From assembly GCF_025264685.1 (NCBI RefSeq), contig NZ_CP073721.1, forward strand, positions 4,021,001-4,085,000: a stretch of DNA of 64,000 bases, given 5' to 3'. A program made the position numbers and the translations under genes. Origin of the DNA: Dactylosporangium roseum. GTDB lineage: Bacteria; Actinomycetota; Actinomycetes; Mycobacteriales; Micromonosporaceae. A model generated the notes under the pieces. That model did not search any database, was not told where the DNA came from, and saw only the letters and a program-made list of their open reading frames with translations. Shown piece by piece: positions 8,851 through 16,238 of the stretch. Position 1 is the first letter of the stretch; each line of letters opens with the position of its first letter.

Positions 8851-8955
8851 CCCCCGCCCCAGTGCGTTGATCTTGCAGTCGTGGTGCCAGGACACTCCCT
8901 GAATGCCCGGTTTGTTAGGCACCACAACTGCAAGATCAACGCAGTGGGGCGGGGC
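8851..8955. repeat. Long hairpin repeat, family A copy 1
   Basis: A near-perfect inverted repeat starts immediately after the stop of the BPL_N gene: arms 8851-8888 and 8918-8955 pair over about 38 bases around a 29-base loop. The inner arm GATCTTGCAGTCGTGGTGCC and much of the loop (CTCCCTGAATGCCCGGTTTGT) recur at 22039-22109. It could end transcription of the cluster, and the second copy marks it as a dispersed genomic repeat (REP- or MITE-like). Confidence 0.85.
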
Positions 8956-9041
8956 GGGGGCGAACCGGTCGCTGTGGAGGGTCGGGGTGGGTTCTTCCCT
9001 TCGCGGGATTTTCAGAGGATTTGTCATATTAAGGTGGGACC

Positions 9042-11033
9042 GTGGGGGGATACCACCTTGGCATCGACGTGGGGACGTCACGCATGGCGGCGGTCCTCGC
9101 CGGGCCCGACGGACGGCGCGCACCGCTGCTGGTCGAGCCCTCCGCGGTGTGCCTGGACAGCGCGCCGCACCTCGCCGTCGGGCGGGACGCGATCGAGGCG
9201 GGACTGGCGCACCCGGACCGGTTCGAGCCGTATCCGAAACGCGCCGTCGCGCAGGGCTCCGTGCTGCTCGGCGGCGTCGAGTGCCCGGTGCGCAACCTGT
9301 TCGCCGCCACCCTCTCGCACGTCGCGGCCGACGCGCACCGGGTCGCCGGGATGCCCATGTCGACGGTCACGATCGCCTGCCCGGCCGGCTGGGCACGTCC
9401 CCGGCAGACGATGCTGGAACGGGCCGCGACCCAGGTCGGGCTGCACCGCGCCCGGCTGGTGCCCGAGCCGGTGGCGGCGGCGCTGTTCGCGGAGGAGGCC
9501 GGCCTGCTGTCGGTCCCGGAGGGTGGCGCGGTCCTCGTGTGCGACGCGGGCGCCGGTGCGTTCGATGCGACGGTCGTACGGCGAACCGGCCCGTCGTTCA
9601 CCGTCGCCGCCGCACGGTCGGTGCCGGACGCGGGCGGCCTGGCGCTCGACACGGCGATCGCCGGGCACCTCGGCGCCGCGGCCGCGAGCCGGTCGGTGGC
9701 GCGGTGGAAGCCGGGCCGGTCCCTGCTGGACGCCGCACGGACGGCACGCGAGGAACTGTCGACGGCCGCGGCGGCGTGGATCCCGGTCCCGTGGTCCCCG
9801 TCGGGCACGACCCTGTCCAGGCAGGATTTCGAGCGGATCGCCCGGCCGCTGCTCGACCGCGCGACGGCGGCCGTGGCGGCGGTGGCGACGCAGACCGGCC
9901 ACCCGGTCACGGGTGTGGTCCTCACCGGCGGCGTGTCGCGGACACCGCTGGTCGCGGAGCTGATCGAGCAGATGGTCGAGGCGTTGCTGGGCCTGCCGCC
10001 GGTCCTCATCGAAGGCCCGGTCGTCGCCGAAGGCGCACTGCTGGCCGATCCGTCGCTGCGCCGCCGCCCCGCGGTCGCCGCGCCCGAACCCGAGCCGGCC
10101 GAGGTGGCGGAGCCGCGCGAGACGGTGGTCATCGCGCCGGAGCGGGTGGTGGCCACGCCGCCGATGGTGGCTGCCCCGCCGGAGGCGGCGAGGACCGCGC
10201 CGGAGCGGGTGGCGGCCGCGCCGCCGATGGTGGCTGCCCCGCGGGAAGCGGTGGTCATCGCGCCGGAGCGGGTGGTGGCCGTCCCGCCGGAGGCGGGGAG
10301 GACCGCGCCCGAGCCTGAGCCGGCCGGGGTGCCGCGGCCCGAGCCCGGGCCGCGATTCGTGCCGATGACACACGAGCCCGCTGCGGCGTGGGGTGTCGCG
10401 GCGAGTCCCGTGCCGCCCGGAGCGGAGCCGGGCGTCGCCGCGCCGCCGCGCCCTCCGGCGCCGTGCCCGGCAGCGGTGCGTCCGAAGGCCGGTGCGCTGT
10501 CCCGCGTGCGCCGGAAACTCACGCGGACCGGCGGTGCGGAGCACTGGGACGCACACGGCCACGCCGAGGCGCCGTGCGGGGAGGCGCCGCCGCTGTCCAC
10601 CGTCGCGGTGTCACCGTCCCCGCTGTTCCCCACCCCCAGCGTGACCCTCGCGGACGGCTCCGCCCCGCCGAAGGCCGGCCGGCGCAACGCCGGATCGCGG
10701 CCCGGTGGCGCCCGGGTGCCCCGGCGGCCCCGGCGCACCGGGCGCAGGCTGGTGACCGCGGGACTGACTCTCGCCGCCTGCCTGCTGGCCGCCGCCGGGG
10801 GAGTGCTCGTCGCCCTCGAGGTCACCGATGCCGTGCCCGAGGATGGCTTCCGGGTCGGCGACTGCGTGGCCCAGGACGCCGAACGGGCGACCCGGGTCGA
10901 CTGCGACGCGGGGAACGCGTTCCAGATCACCGAGCGGCTCACGCCCGCGGACCGCTGCCCAGACACGGGTCAGCCGTTCGTCGTGCAGGGGCCGGCGCTC
11001 TTCTGCCTCGCACCGGCGCACAGCCGGCAGTGA
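9042..11033 (+). CDS. Hsp70-like ATPase with repeat linker, membrane helix and C-terminal extracellular domain
   Basis: 663 residues from GTG 9042, with AAGGTGG upstream. Residues 1-345 are an Hsp70/actin-type nucleotide-binding domain: LGIDVGTSRMAAVL (phosphate 1), VLVCDAGAGAFDATVV (phosphate 2) and GVVLTGGVSRTPLV (adenosine). The usual substrate-binding domain is missing. Instead comes a Pro/Ala-rich region of about 220 residues containing 21-residue repeats (APERVVATPPMVAAP), then a basic stretch, one membrane helix (LVTAGLTLAACLLAAAGGVL) and an 80-residue tail with four Cys (GDCVAQD, VDCD, DRCPD, LFCLAP) that should be extracytoplasmic. Actinobacteria have such Hsp70-membrane chimeras, often near regulatory or envelope genes. 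Its client is unknown. Confidence 0.8.
   Translation: MGGYHLGIDVGTSRMAAVLAGPDGRRAPLLVEPSAVCLDSAPHLAVGRDAIEAGLAHPDRFEPYPKRAVAQGSVLLGGVECPVRNLFAATLSHVAADAHRVAGMPMSTVTIACPAGWARPRQTMLERAATQVGLHRARLVPEPVAAALFAEEAGLLSVPEGGAVLVCDAGAGAFDATVVRRTGPSFTVAAARSVPDAGGLALDTAIAGHLGAAAASRSVARWKPGRSLLDAARTAREELSTAAAAWIPVPWSPSGTTLSRQDFERIARPLLDRATAAVAAVATQTGHPVTGVVLTGGVSRTPLVAELIEQMVEALLGLPPVLIEGPVVAEGALLADPSLRRRPAVAAPEPEPAEVAEPRETVVIAPERVVATPPMVAAPPEAARTAPERVAAAPPMVAAPREAVVIAPERVVAVPPEAGRTAPEPEPAGVPRPEPGPRFVPMTHEPAAAWGVAASPVPPGAEPGVAAPPRPPAPCPAAVRPKAGALSRVRRKLTRTGGAEHWDAHGHAEAPCGEAPPLSTVAVSPSPLFPTPSVTLADGSAPPKAGRRNAGSRPGGARVPRRPRRTGRRLVTAGLTLAACLLAAAGGVLVALEVTDAVPEDGFRVGDCVAQDAERATRVDCDAGNAFQITERLTPADRCPDTGQPFVVQGPALFCLAPAHSRQ
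10134..10310 (+). repeat. 63-bp imperfect tandem repeat inside the Hsp70-like gene
   Basis: The unit beginning GCGCCGGAGCGGGTGG recurs at 10134, 10197 and 10260, exactly 63 bases apart, with the third copy shortened. It encodes a 21-residue Pro/Ala/Val spacer. In-frame repeats of this kind commonly vary in number between strains. Confidence 0.85.
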
Positions 11034-11034
11034 C

Positions 11035-11253
11035 CTACGGAACCGTCTTCTCGATCGCCGCCGGACCGAGCTCCTCCAGCTTCCGGCGGCTGCGCTCGAC
11101 GTGTTTCGGCGTCGGGTCGTGTCCCTCGGCGACGGCGAGGTCCTCGGGATCCCAGGGCTGTTCGGCCCCGGTCCGCACCTCGTGCGGCCCGGCCTGGTCG
11201 ACGGTCCGCGCCGCCGCCGGGACACCGGAGATGATGGGTTCGTCCTCGGCCAT
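11035..11253 (-). CDS. Small hydrophilic hypothetical protein
   Basis: 72 residues from an ATG with a strong ribosome binding site (AGGAGG, 8 bases upstream). The protein is acidic at first (MAEDEPIISGV) and ends RRKLEELGPAAIEKTVP, with HDPTPKHVERS in between. No membrane segment, signal or known domain is seen. It converges with the Hsp70-like gene, leaving one base between the stops. The start choice rests on the binding site; longer in-frame extensions upstream lack one. Confidence 0.65.
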   Translation of the reverse strand: MAEDEPIISGVPAAARTVDQAGPHEVRTGAEQPWDPEDLAVAEGHDPTPKHVERSRRKLEELGPAAIEKTVP

Positions 11254-11666
11254 GGCAAACCTCCTGAGTCCATGCCAGTAACCAAGGATTCGACCTACCC
11301 GCTCCGGCACCGTCGTAACGGCTCGGCCCACGGGGTCCCAGCGGTCGGTGTCCGCCAGGCGGGCCCCGGGCGTCTGCGCGGCGGCCTGCTCCGGCACGAG
11401 CCGCGGCTCCCGGAGGGGCCGCGGTCGACGCGGGGGTGCGGATCCCGCCCGCCCCGAGGGGGCGGCGCCGGTTGCCGGAGTGGACTAGACTCGCCGTCCG
11501 GTGTGGACGGTGGGGGCGCCGACCCGCTCACGCCGTCCACACCGCTCGTCCCGGATCCGGAAGTGTCGCACGCGCTTGGGGTGCTGATCCCGACGCCGAC
11601 CACTCGCGGGAGCCCTTGCGCCGGCACCGGTCCTGGCGGTGCGCGGCTCGGCCAGACTCGCCCATC

Positions 11667-11752
11667 GTGGACGTGGAACGATACGACGGCCCACGGGCGG
11701 CCGTGCGGTGGCTGTCGGAGCTCGCCGAGTCCTCGGCGGCGTTGCCCGACGG
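11667..11752 (+). pseudogene. Remnant of a GNAT acetyltransferase N-terminus
   Basis: A GTG-started fragment reads DVERYDGPRAAVRWLSELAE, the characteristic beginning of actinobacterial GNAT acetyltransferases, then loses similarity after about 28 codons. It lies in the otherwise geneless stretch 11254-11931. Truncation by an old rearrangement is the simplest reading. Confidence 0.4.
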
Positions 11753-11758
11753 CTGCCC

Positions 11759-11930
11759 TCAGCGCTCGGGGGCCTCGAAGACGAGCATCGCGTAGTGGTC
11801 GAAGTCGCCGCGCCGAGGACCTTCGCCATCTCGGCCGGGTCGAGGTGCTCGTGAGCGTGCTGGGGGTCGTGCGGGGCGAACAGCTCGGTCAACTGGGCGC
11901 GGGCGTGCTCGACGAACCGCGCGATGCTGC
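11759..11930 (-). pseudogene. Frameshifted C-terminal gene remnant
   Basis: One minus-strand frame reads ARFVEHARAQLTELFAPHD, then HEHLDPAEMAKVLG. The neighbouring frame continues DFDHYAMLVFEAPER and stops at 11759. Adding one base near 11811 (GGCGCGGCGAC to GGCGCGGGCGAC) would join them into a protein-like tail. No in-frame start is seen upstream. The original function is not recognised. With the GNAT fragment next to it, this marks 11254-11931 as a graveyard of broken genes. Confidence 0.35.
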
Positions 11931-11931
11931 C

Positions 11932-12717
11932 ATGATGACCGGCGTGCGTGCGCAAGCTGTGTTCCGGTGGGTGGTCCTCGCCGGCGCGATGGTCCACGTC
12001 GCCGGGCTGCTCGACGACCGGCCCGTGCCGTGGAGCGGGACGCTGACCATGGCGGCGCTGCTGGCGCTCGTGGCGTCGGCCGGCCGTTCGCGGCCCCGCC
12101 GGCTCGCGTCCGGCGGCCTCGTGGCACTCACGTTGCTGGCCTTGTCCGTCGACGCCCGCATGAGCGGCACCGGATGGCCGAACGAGCTCGGCTCCCCGGG
12201 CGGTCGCCCGCTGGTGGCGGTCGAGACGGCGCTGCTCGTCACCGGCGTGCTCCTGCTCGCCGCTGCCGCCGTCACGACGCGCCGGTGGCCGGCGTGCGCC
12301 GGCGCCGGACTGCTCCTGCTGCTGGCGGTGCCGGTGCTGTGGTCGTGGGCGGTCGCACCCGAGCCGCAGGCCGCGAGCACGCCGTGGGCCGAGCCGCGCG
12401 GGGTGGAGCACTCCGTCGTGGTCGTGGTCGGCGAGCGGGCCACCGCGACCACGGCCACGGCAGCGGCGTACGCCGTGGTCGTCGCCTCCCCGGAGCCGCC
12501 CGGCCCCGGCCGGGCCGGCGGGTGGCTGCCGTCGTGGCTGTGGCCGCTCGACCCGTGGAACGGGCGCCTCGCGTGGGAGCAGGTCCTGCCGGCCCTGCCG
12601 ACCATGTCGGTCGTCGTCACGATCCTGCTCGTCCACGCCGCGGCGGGGTGGCGGGGTGACGACGTCATGGAACTCTGCGGGACGTCGGGGGTCCTTCGCG
12701 GCCGGCGTACGGGTTGA
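11932..12717 (+). CDS. Hypothetical polytopic membrane protein
   Basis: 261 residues with about six hydrophobic segments, e.g. VVLAGAMVHVAGLL, LTMAALLALVASA, LVALTLLALSV, AVETALLVTGVLLLAAAAV, GAGLLLLLAVPVLWSWAVA and MSVVVTILLVHAAAGW. An Ala/Thr/Val-rich loop lies between the last two. No family is recognised. The last 53 bases overlap the end of the convergent secreted-protein gene, so the native stop may have been lost and the tail may be read-through. Start could also be ATG 11935. Confidence 0.5.
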   Translation: MMTGVRAQAVFRWVVLAGAMVHVAGLLDDRPVPWSGTLTMAALLALVASAGRSRPRRLASGGLVALTLLALSVDARMSGTGWPNELGSPGGRPLVAVETALLVTGVLLLAAAAVTTRRWPACAGAGLLLLLAVPVLWSWAVAPEPQAASTPWAEPRGVEHSVVVVVGERATATTATAAAYAVVVASPEPPGPGRAGGWLPSWLWPLDPWNGRLAWEQVLPALPTMSVVVTILLVHAAAGWRGDDVMELCGTSGVLRGRRTG

Positions 12718-13678
12718 CCGTGTACGTGCGGGCGAACGGCCCGGGAACGGTGAAGTAGGTCGCGACCAGTCCGGCCGGATCGGTGGCGATCGTGCCGCGG
12801 GCCGGCGGGTCGTCGTGGTCGTCCCAGCCCCACGGGGCGTTCGCGGCGTCGACGCGGCAGCCCCACGTGCCGCCGCCGCACCGGTCCGCGCCGGACCCCG
12901 GGGCGTCGCCGGCGAACCGGCCCCACCCGGCGAACAGCTCGGGGTCCGCGCGCCGCGCCCAGAGTCCGCCGGGAGCGAAGATGTCGGCCAGCCGGTATCG
13001 CGCGTCGCGGCCGCGGCCGGGCACCCCGGCGACCGTCGCGGGCTGGTAGACGAGTCCGCCGCCGGTGTCGCCGGCCGGTGCGTACAGGCCGTGCCCGTGT
13101 GCCTCCTGCGCGGTGACGGGGTGGCGGCGGCCGTCGTACGGCGCATCGGCGAACCGCAGGACGCCGTCGACCGTCTCGCGGCCCGCGGTCCACGTGCTCC
13201 CGGCCGGGACGTACGCGAAGAAGTCGCTGTGCGCGACGGCGACCGCGCCGCGCAGCACGCCGTGCGCCGAGCCGTCGCGCTCGACCGCGAACAGCATGCC
13301 CTCCGCGTCGTTCTCGTGCTCGCGCTCGAAGAACGGCTGGCCGGCCCAGTCGCGCGGGTGGTAGAAGAGGTACGTCAGGTACCAGTGCGTGCGGGTCGTC
13401 ACCACCGAGTAGTAGACGGTCGCCCGCAGCGGGTGGTCGCGCGCGTGCTCCCAGTTGTCGCGGCCGGCCCAGTTGCCGTCGAAGTCGATCCTGGTGATCC
13501 AGTCGGCCCGGCCGCCGATCGCGTGGCCGCCGGTGGGGTCGACGTCCTGGCGGTGGATCGGTGCCCAGCGCAGCGCGAGCGCGGCGTCGCTGACCGCGGC
13601 CGCCTGCGCCCGGCCCGGCACCGCGAGCCAGCCCACCGCCGCGAGGGCGGCGACGGCCGCCCTCAGCCTGCTCGGCAC
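12665..13678 (-). CDS. Secreted protein with Vps62/NPP1-like motif, function unknown
   Basis: 337 residues with a clear Sec signal peptide (hydrophobic AAVAALAAVGWLAV, cleavage likely after GRAQAAA). The mature part contains WAPIHRQDVDP, TVYYSVV, WYLTYLFYHPRDW and the acidic motif FEREHENDAEGMLFAVE, followed by AHGHGLY. The H-x-x-D-x-E arrangement resembles the Vps62/NPP1-like group of secreted beta-sandwich proteins; I cannot name a function. Another window protein (26011-27786) carries a related NDHEADWEHV motif. It ends in a 53-bp overlap with the convergent membrane-protein gene. Confidence 0.7.
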   Translation of the reverse strand: MPSRLRAAVAALAAVGWLAVPGRAQAAAVSDAALALRWAPIHRQDVDPTGGHAIGGRADWITRIDFDGNWAGRDNWEHARDHPLRATVYYSVVTTRTHWYLTYLFYHPRDWAGQPFFEREHENDAEGMLFAVERDGSAHGVLRGAVAVAHSDFFAYVPAGSTWTAGRETVDGVLRFADAPYDGRRHPVTAQEAHGHGLYAPAGDTGGGLVYQPATVAGVPGRGRDARYRLADIFAPGGLWARRADPELFAGWGRFAGDAPGSGADRCGGGTWGCRVDAANAPWGWDDHDDPPARGTIATDPAGLVATYFTVPGPFARTYTVNPYAGREGPPTSRRVP

Positions 13679-13817
13679 GGGCGATCTCTACCCGGCTCGG
13701 CGTTGGTTAGGCTGCACGCGTGCGGGGCGGGTCGGGCAGCCGCTCCAAACCGAACGTGACGTCGACGACGCCGTCGCGACGGCCGTCCACGTCTCCCGGC
13801 ACGTGGCGACCGCCGGG

Positions 13818-14216
13818 CTACAGGTGTTGTGACAGCTTCTTCGGCGCCTGCACCCGGTAGCTCTCCGTCAGCAGCTCGCCGACCTCCTCCCAGTCGACGT
13901 CGCCGTCGAGGACCATCCCGACCACGTCGATGCCCCACGCCGCCTTGTAGAACGGATGACCACCGGCGATCAGCGCGGCCATCTCGTCGCCCGGCGACCG
14001 GAACGTCAGCACGCAGACCGGCTCGTCGGTCCCGACCACCTGCGCATAGGCGGCCTGGTGGTCCGGATCGACGACGAGGACATGCGCGAACGTCTTCTGC
14101 CGGATCCGCCAGCGGGTGCCCACCCAGGCGGCCTCCTCGTAGGCCTCCGGCAGGGCGAGGCAGGTGGCGCGGATGGGGTCCAGCAATTCGGCGGGAACGT
14201 CGTCGGAGTCGACCAT
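13818..14216 (-). CDS. MmcQ/YjbR family protein
   Basis: 132 residues from ATG 14216. LPEAYEEAAWVGTRWRIRQKTFAHV, DEPVCVLTFRS and PFYKAAWGIDVVGMVLDGDVDWEEVGELLTESYR are the standard landmarks of the MmcQ/YjbR family (CyaY-like fold, often called DNA-binding, true role uncertain). Length is normal for the family. It lies just downstream of, and on the same strand as, the TetR gene, with 40 bases between, and may share its transcript. Confidence 0.85.
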   Translation of the reverse strand: MVDSDDVPAELLDPIRATCLALPEAYEEAAWVGTRWRIRQKTFAHVLVVDPDHQAAYAQVVGTDEPVCVLTFRSPGDEMAALIAGGHPFYKAAWGIDVVGMVLDGDVDWEEVGELLTESYRVQAPKKLSQHL

Positions 14217-14256
14217 GCGCGGACGGTACCGCGCACGTATGACAGTTTCGGCCGGA

Positions 14257-14853
14257 TCAGGCCGCGAGCGCGGCGGCCAGCAGCGCCCGGGCGGTCGAGA
14301 GGACCGTCCGGGCCGCCTCGTCGCGGGACTGGCCGGCGACGTCGAGCAGCCACACCAGGCTCTCGATCCCGATGGCCGACCGGATCGCGACCGCCAGCGC
14401 GTGGACGTCGACGTGCGGGTGGGTCTCGCGCAGCGGTGCCAGCGCCTCCTCGATCCACCCGATCGCGTGCCCCTGGCGCAGGGCCGGCCGCTGCGCGCCG
14501 GTCTCCAGGGAGAGGCGCAGCGAGGTGCGCAGTTGCGGTTCCCAATCGAAGTTGTACCGGGTGAAGGCGCGGACGACGAGATCGAGCCGGGTCCGCGGGT
14601 CGGCGGAGGCGCCGGGCGGCAGCAGGGAGCCGGGCGCGAGCTGCGGGTGCGCCGCGACCAGGAGCGCCCGCTGGTTCGGGAAGTAGCGGTACGCGGTCGT
14701 CCGCGACACCCCCGCATGCTCGGCGGCCTCCTCGACCTGCGGTGTCAGCCCACGGGCCAGCAGCTCGCGGGTCGCGTCCACCAGGGCCTGCCGGGTGCGG
14801 GACTTCTGTCGCGTGCGGCCTGTCGCCTCATATGGTACTGACATCTTCATCAT
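14257..14853 (-). CDS. TetR-family transcriptional regulator
   Basis: 198 residues. The N-terminal helix-turn-helix reads QALVDATRELLARGLTPQVEEAAEHAGVS followed by RTTAYRYFPNQRALL, classic TetR. The C-terminal ligand/dimer domain has no recognisable subfamily. It is divergent from the cupin gene with only 14 bases between the start codons, so it probably controls that gene and itself. Start may be ATG 14853 or one of two later Met codons. Confidence 0.9.
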   Translation of the reverse strand: MMKMSVPYEATGRTRQKSRTRQALVDATRELLARGLTPQVEEAAEHAGVSRTTAYRYFPNQRALLVAAHPQLAPGSLLPPGASADPRTRLDLVVRAFTRYNFDWEPQLRTSLRLSLETGAQRPALRQGHAIGWIEEALAPLRETHPHVDVHALAVAIRSAIGIESLVWLLDVAGQSRDEAARTVLSTARALLAAALAA

Positions 14854-14858
14854 GGTAC
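14832..14858. promoter_or_regulatory. Possible operator of the TetR/cupin divergent pair
   Basis: ATGGTAC occurs twice, at 14832-14838 and 14852-14858, 20 bases (two helical turns) apart, within the short region where the two genes diverge. Such a pair of half-sites suits a TetR dimer or pair of dimers. It is a pattern match only. Confidence 0.35.
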
Positions 14859-14867
14859 CGTAGTGCC

Positions 14868-15224
14868 ATGGAACTTCAGTCCCACGACCCCGCGGTCACG
14901 GACCCGCACCTCTACCGCGTGGTGTTCGAGAACGAGCGTGTCCGGGTCCTGGAATACCGCGACGGACCCGGGGATCGGACCAGCCCGCACCGCCATCCGG
15001 ACAGCGTCATGGTCACGCTGAGCGCGTTTCGCCGCCGCATCTCGTCCGGCGGCCGGGAGGCCGACGTGGACCTGCCGGCACACGAGGTGCGGTGGCTGGC
15101 CGCCCAGGAGCACTCCGGTCACAACACCGGCACCACCGACACGCACACGCTCTTCGTCGAGCTGAAGGAGCCGTCGCCGGCCCCGTCTCCAGCGGCGGAC
15201 GCGCTCGGCCCGTCCCCGAGCTGA
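14868..15224 (+). CDS. Cupin-domain protein
   Basis: 118 residues beginning MELQSHDPAVTD. VVFENERVRVLEYRDGPGD, HRHPDSVMVTLS, VRWLAAQEHSGHNTGTTDTH and TLFVELKE form the two cupin motifs with several His and one Glu as likely metal ligands. Small cupins of this kind bind metal or a small molecule, and the enzyme activity is not predictable. It is divergent from the TetR gene, which probably represses it. Confidence 0.85.
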   Translation: MELQSHDPAVTDPHLYRVVFENERVRVLEYRDGPGDRTSPHRHPDSVMVTLSAFRRRISSGGREADVDLPAHEVRWLAAQEHSGHNTGTTDTHTLFVELKEPSPAPSPAADALGPSPS

Positions 15225-15259
15225 CGGTGTCTGTCGCTCGCCGCCGGCCCCGAGGCGGC

Positions 15260-15345
15260 GCGTTCCGAGCCGGGCGACTCCATGATCATGGGAAAGGTCC
15301 GGCTGCCGGGGCAGCCACATCTTTCCCATGATCATGAGATCGAGC
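15260..15345. repeat. Hairpin repeat, family B copy 1 (CATGATCATG type)
   Basis: Arms CATGATCATGGGAAAG at 15281-15296 and CTTTCCCATGATCATG at 15321-15336 enclose a smaller stem GGCTGCC/GGCAGCC. The left flank CGTTCCGAGCCGGGCGACTC and right flank ATCGAGC recur at the copy near 40858-40944, so the repeated unit is about 85 bp. It fills most of the gap before the aquaglyceroporin gene. Confidence 0.85.
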
Positions 15346-15419
15346 GCCCGTACGGCCGAGGCGTAGACGGTGCCGCGATGGGTAGCTGCGCCGGACGACA
15401 CGTACGACCGGCCCGGGGG

Positions 15420-16238
15420 GTGTCCGTGTTGCGGTGGTCGCGGGACCGCGGGTTGGTCGGGGAACTCGCCGCCGAGTGCGCCGGCACGATGATCCTCATC
15501 CTCTTCGGGTGCGGGGTCGTCGCGCAGGTCGTCGCCGGCGGGCTCGGCGACCACAACAGCATCGCCTGGTCATGGGGGTTCGGGGTGACCTTCGGTGTCT
15601 ACGTCGCCGGGCGGCTCAGCGGCGGGCACCTCAACCCGGCGGTCAGCTTCGCCCTCGCCATGTTCAGCGGCTTCCCGTGGCGCAAGGTGCTGCCGTACTC
15701 GCTGGCGCAGACCCTCGGCGCGTTCGTCGGCGCCCTGCTGGTGCGCTGGAACTACGGCTCGATCCTGTACGCCGCCGACCCCCGCCGCACCGTCAAGACC
15801 CAGATCGTCTTCTCCACGCTGCCCGGCAACGGCACGCTGCCGGTCGACCCGTGGGGCGCGTTCCGCGACCAGGTCATCGGCACCGCGATCCTGCTCTTCC
15901 TCATTCTCGCGGTCACCGACCGGCTCAACACGGCGCCGAAGGGAAATCTCCAGCCGTTCATCGTCGGGCTCATCGTGGTCGCGATCGGCATGGCGTGGGG
16001 CGCGGCGGCCGGCTACGCCATCAACCCGGCCCGCGACCTCGGGCCCCGGCTGGCGTCGTTCCTCACCGGCTACCGCGGGGCGTTCGTCGACCAGACCGGC
16101 TACCCGTACTTCTGGGTCCCGATCGTCGCGCCCCTGCTCGGCGGCGTGCTCGGCGCCGGCCTGTACCGGGTCGCCGTCACCCGCTTCCTGCCGGCGGCGC
16201 GGCCCGAGCCGGGACGGGTGGAGGTGACCAGTGGCTGA
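15420..16238 (+). CDS. glpF: Aquaglyceroporin (MIP family), glycerol facilitator
   Basis: 272 residues from GTG 15420, preceded by a G-rich binding site. Six membrane helices and both half-helix motifs are present: GGHLNPAVSFALA and YAINPARDLGPRL; the Asp after the second NPA is the mark of glycerol-conducting members. It lets glycerol and similar small polyols cross the cytoplasmic membrane. The last eight bases overlap the start of glpK, making a glpF-glpK-glpD operon for glycerol uptake and oxidation. Confidence 0.93.
   Translation: MSVLRWSRDRGLVGELAAECAGTMILILFGCGVVAQVVAGGLGDHNSIAWSWGFGVTFGVYVAGRLSGGHLNPAVSFALAMFSGFPWRKVLPYSLAQTLGAFVGALLVRWNYGSILYAADPRRTVKTQIVFSTLPGNGTLPVDPWGAFRDQVIGTAILLFLILAVTDRLNTAPKGNLQPFIVGLIVVAIGMAWGAAAGYAINPARDLGPRLASFLTGYRGAFVDQTGYPYFWVPIVAPLLGGVLGAGLYRVAVTRFLPAARPEPGRVEVTSG

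Noticed and set aside
13679..13817. Short open frame ending in a helical-looking tail (DVDDAVATAVHVSRHVATAGL)
   Set aside because: It is too short, mostly overlaps the antisense of the secreted-protein gene, and lacks a ribosome binding site.
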